From Clostridia bacterium (GTDB lineage: Bacteria > Bacillota > Clostridia > Oscillospirales > CAG-272), in contig JAFVTI010000035.1 of NCBI GenBank assembly GCA_017503325.1, positions 62,001-126,000 of the forward strand: 64,000 nucleotides of DNA, read 5' to 3'. The stretch's first letter is position 1, and the number at the start of each line of letters is the position of its first letter. Positions 61,582-64,000 of the stretch are shown one piece after another. Below the pieces are notes generated by a model, which did no database searches, was not told the origin of the DNA, and worked only from the letters and a program-made list of their open reading frames with translations. A program made the position numbers and the translations under genes.

Positions 61582-61733
61582 TGTACTTCCCTCCTTCATC
61601 AAATTTTCAAAATGAGATCATTGGTACTCAAAAGCAATCTTCTGTTAGCACGCGTCGGTCGTTAGTATAAACATTAAATTTACAGTAACTTCAGACGGTT
61701 CACAAATGCTTAATACCTTTTTTGTCCCCCGAA

Positions 61734-62150
61734 TTACTTCTTCTTGGGAACCTTTGCGCCGTACTTGGAACGGCTCTGTGCACGGTTTGCAACACCCTGG
61801 GCATCCAGAGTACCGCGGATAATGTGGTAACGTACACCAGGCAGGTCTCTTACTCTACCGCCTCTGATAAGGACTACGGAGTGCTCCTGCAGGTTGTGAC
61901 CGATACCGGGGATATACACGGTTGCCTCAAGACCGTTGGTCAGTCTTACTCTTGCGATCTTACGCATTGCAGAGTTAGGCTTCTTAGGGCTTGTCGTGGA
62001 AACCTTTGTGCAAACACCTCTCTTCTGGGGAGATGCCTGGTCTGTGGGAACGTTGTTCAAAGTGTTGAAGCCCTTCTGCAGCACGGGTGCCTTGGACTTA
62101 TACACCTTATCGCTACGACCCTGTCTGACGAGCTGGTTAAAGGTTGGCAT
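61734..62150 (-). CDS. rpsL: 30S ribosomal protein S12
   Basis: 138 aa. S12 sits at the decoding centre and controls accuracy. [11 protein letters not shown] at the start, [19 protein letters not shown] and [31 protein letters not shown] (seen in pieces) are nearly invariant. The PKKPNSA lysine is the wild-type state linked to streptomycin sensitivity. First gene of the str operon, with GGAGGAAGA before the ATG and a consensus promoter at 62277-62305. The 152 nt between rpsL and rpsG hold no other gene. Confidence 0.98.
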   Translation of the reverse strand: MPTFNQLVRQGRSDKVYKSKAPVLQKGFNTLNNVPTDQASPQKRGVCTKVSTTSPKKPNSAMRKIARVRLTNGLEATVYIPGIGHNLQEHSVVLIRGGRVRDLPGVRYHIIRGTLDAQGVANRAQSRSKYGAKVPKKK

Positions 62151-62276
62151 ACTTCCTTGTCTTCCTCCTTCTTCTGAAATTTAATGTTTATACAGACGCA
62201 GCACGCTGCGAAACTGTCAATTTCACGAATATACGCTGTGTTTTGGGCGCAATTCACCCATGCGCACATTCAACTT

Positions 62277-62305
62277 ATTATAGCACTACCCTCTTTTTTT
62301 GTCAA
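62277..62305 (-). promoter_or_regulatory. str operon promoter (full consensus)
   Basis: Minus strand TTGACA, 17-nt spacer with TGC extended -10, TATAAT. It gives a leader of about 120 nt before rpsL with small hairpins (GCAGCGTGCTGC; TGGGTGAATTGCGCCCA) that could be an autoregulatory site. It lies between rpoC and rpsL, so str genes need not depend on rpoBC transcription. Confidence 0.85.
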
Positions 62306-62427
62306 GATGCAAAAACAGAGTGCGAAATTTTCTACGTTTTGCACAAATATTTTTTCTCATATTTGTGCCGCTTTTTGCTACTTGCATGGGAAAATGGCCA
62401 AAATTCCCTTCTCTTTTACGGCACTTT

Positions 62428-62459
62428 GGGGAAACACGGCATTCTTGCCGTGTTTCCCC
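62428..62459 (-). terminator. strong hairpin behind rpoC
   Basis: GGGGAAACACGGC (62428-62440) pairs perfectly with 62447-62459 around ATTCTT, 26 nt past the rpoC stop. No clear U-run follows on the minus strand; tentative terminator or mRNA-stabilising hairpin. Confidence 0.45.
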
Positions 62460-62485
62460 TGTGTTTTACTTTCAATCAAATGATA

Positions 62486-64000
62486 TCAGATCGCCTGCTC
62501 GGAAGCCTCTGCGCTCTCGGGGTCAACGTGCTGTACGTCGATGTCGTGATAGCAGCGCATACCCGTACCTGCGGGAATCAGCTTACCGATAATGACGTTC
62601 TCCTTCAGACCAAGCAGGTGGTCAACCTTACCGCGGATCGCAGCCTCGGTCAGCACCTTGGTGGTCTCCTGGAAGGATGCAGCGGACAGGAAGGATTCGG
62701 TCTGCAGCGAAGCCTTGGTGATACCAAGCAGCACGGGAGCACCCTCAGCCGGCTTGAGCCAGGTCTCGCCTGCGTTGATTCTGTCGGTCACCTTGTTGTT
62801 CTCTTCCTCGAAGGTGTTGCAATCCACCAACGAGCCGGTCAGCAATTCGGTATCGCCGTTGTCCTCGATGCGGATCTTTCTGGTCATCTGACGTGCAATG
62901 ATCTCGATATGCTTATCGTTGACGTTACACGACTGAGAACGGTAGACCTTCTGAACTTCCTTGATGATATATTCGTAAACAGCATCCAGGCCCAGGATTC
63001 TCATGATATCCGCAGGAGCCTTGGAGCCTTCGGTCAGAGCCTGACCGCGCTCCACGTGTGCACCGTCCACGACAGCCAGACGCATGCCGTAAGGAATGGT
63101 GTACTTATGGAACTCGTTGGTCTCATCAGCAGTGATCGAAACGTCGTGCATACCGGGAACGTCGCCCACAGCAACGTGAACGGTACCGGTCTGCTCTGCC
63201 ATAACGGCAGCCTTCTTGGGCTGACGAGCCTCAAACAGCTCCTCAACACGAGGCAGACCCTGGGTAATGTCGCTACCTGCAACACCGCCCGAGTGGAAGG
63301 TTCTCATGGTCAGCTGCGTACCGGGCTCACCGATCGACTGTGCCGCGATGATACCCACGGCCTCACCGATCTGTACCGGCTTACCGGATGCAAGGTCAGC
63401 ACCGTAGCAGTGTGCGCACACACCGTACTTGGAGTGACACTGAATGACTGTTCTGATATATACCTGCTGGATGCCCGCAGCAGCGATTGCCTTTGCGTGC
63501 TCCTCGGTGATCATGGTATCGTCGTCCACGATGACCTCACCGCTGACGGGATTGACCACGGGACCGATGGTATATCTGCCCACGATTCTGTCAGCCAGAG
63601 GCTCGAGAACGTTCTTATCCTTTTCGTCGATGATCTCGCTGACCCATGCGCCCTTGGTGGTATCACACTTGTCCTCGCGAATGATCATTTCCTGGGATAC
63701 GTCAACCAGACGGCGGGTCAGGTAACCGGAGTCTGCGGTACGCAGTGCGGTATCCGACAGAGACTTACGGGAGGAACGTGCGCCCATGAAGTACTCCATG
63801 ATGTTCAGACCTTCACGGAAGTTGGACTTGATAGGCAGCTCCACGGTCTTACCGTTGGTTGCAAACATCAGACCACGCATACCTGCCAGCTGACGCATCT
63901 GGGTCATAGAACCTCTCGCGCCGGAGTCTGCCATGATCTTGATGGGGTTATAGGTGCTGAAGCTGTTCTGCAGCGCCTTGGTAACGTCGTCGGTGGTCTT
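62486..64000 (-). CDS. rpoC: RNA polymerase beta' subunit, C-terminal part (cut by window edge)
   Basis: The last 504 residues of beta'; the frame is open through 64000 (TTDDVTKALQNSF, before MADSGARGS). Seen: bridge-helix region NPIKIMADSGARGSMTQMRQ (in part), the zinc-site cysteines of CHSKYGVCAHC, the trigger loop GEPGTQLTMRTFHSGG and the C-terminal LLGLKENVIIGKLIPAGTGM. No insertion or truncation is visible here. In Firmicutes rpoB-rpoC precede rpsL-rpsG-fusA-tuf, as here, so rpoB should lie just beyond the right edge. Confidence 0.97.
   Translation of the reverse strand, partial: KTTDDVTKALQNSFSTYNPIKIMADSGARGSMTQMRQLAGMRGLMFATNGKTVELPIKSNFREGLNIMEYFMGARSSRKSLSDTALRTADSGYLTRRLVDVSQEMIIREDKCDTTKGAWVSEIIDEKDKNVLEPLADRIVGRYTIGPVVNPVSGEVIVDDDTMITEEHAKAIAAAGIQQVYIRTVIQCHSKYGVCAHCYGADLASGKPVQIGEAVGIIAAQSIGEPGTQLTMRTFHSGGVAGSDITQGLPRVEELFEARQPKKAAVMAEQTGTVHVAVGDVPGMHDVSITADETNEFHKYTIPYGMRLAVVDGAHVERGQALTEGSKAPADIMRILGLDAVYEYIIKEVQKVYRSQSCNVNDKHIEIIARQMTRKIRIEDNGDTELLTGSLVDCNTFEEENNKVTDRINAGETWLKPAEGAPVLLGITKASLQTESFLSAASFQETTKVLTEAAIRGKVDHLLGLKENVIIGKLIPAGTGMRCYHDIDVQHVDPESAEASEQAI

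Overview
The window looks like chromosome from an anaerobic, gut-type Firmicute (class Clostridia). Evidence: a str-type translation operon directly behind rpoC, strong Gram-positive Shine-Dalgarno sites, about twenty TTGACA-like/17-bp/TATAAT promoters, lipoprotein signals, an FMN riboswitch driving a RibU-type ECF component, RecD2, ComF, MATE and CDF transporters, and many glycan and peptide hydrolases. The standard code fits throughout. Coding DNA is GC-rich while promoters and some regulator genes are clearly AT-richer (judged by eye, not computed). I see no phage, transposase, CRISPR, conjugation or defence genes.

Layout. 1-12.2 kb: a glycan-degradation block on the + strand: a 5'-truncated GH36 alpha-galactosidase, a GH106-like giant hydrolase, a YwaF-like membrane protein and a 1231-aa lipoprotein, with a minus-strand alpha/beta hydrolase and a tRNA-Glu(CTC) between. 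12.3-20 kb (minus): exonuclease/DUF2007/thiI operon, citrate synthase, CDF transporter, comM. 20-26 kb: malQ, an orphan sugar-binding lipoprotein, mreB-pepD. 26.3-29.3 kb: nucleoside-salvage operon HD-deoD-deoB-cdd. 29.4-41 kb: regulators (XRE, AraC/XRE pair), MATE, ligA, amidase, rsmI, asd, HAD and CBM9-like genes. 40.8-50.9 kb: peptide and amino-sugar use (M18 peptidase, asparaginase, DUF1846, GH20, PepF), a surface protein and an esterase. 51-57.5 kb: a seven-gene minus-strand run (ribU, small export protein, metK, small membrane protein, recD2, comF, GNAT) behind the FMN riboswitch. 57.7-64 kb: tuf, fusA, rpsG, rpsL and the 3' part of rpoC.

Together the genes describe a cell that takes carbohydrate and peptides from host or plant glycans (GH36, GH106-like, GH20, MalQ, binding proteins, peptidases), salvages nucleosides and riboflavin, and keeps its core translation and repair genes nearby.

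The most unusual content is non-coding. A family of about 275-bp palindromic elements has ends that resemble a tRNA T-arm plus acceptor strand. Two full-size copies are nested at 2047-2590, one stands at 46252-46530, and reduced copies lie at 3534-3569 and 14972-15082. Paired arms differ between copies yet stay complementary, which points to selection for structure. A second family of multi-hairpin repeats with variable tandem tails sits just behind the stop codons of minus-strand genes (12.2, 18.0-18.4, 25.9-26.3 and 40.5-40.7 kb). A 260-bp MITE-like element and several perfect 22-27-bp inverted repeats add to this repeat-rich intergenic landscape.
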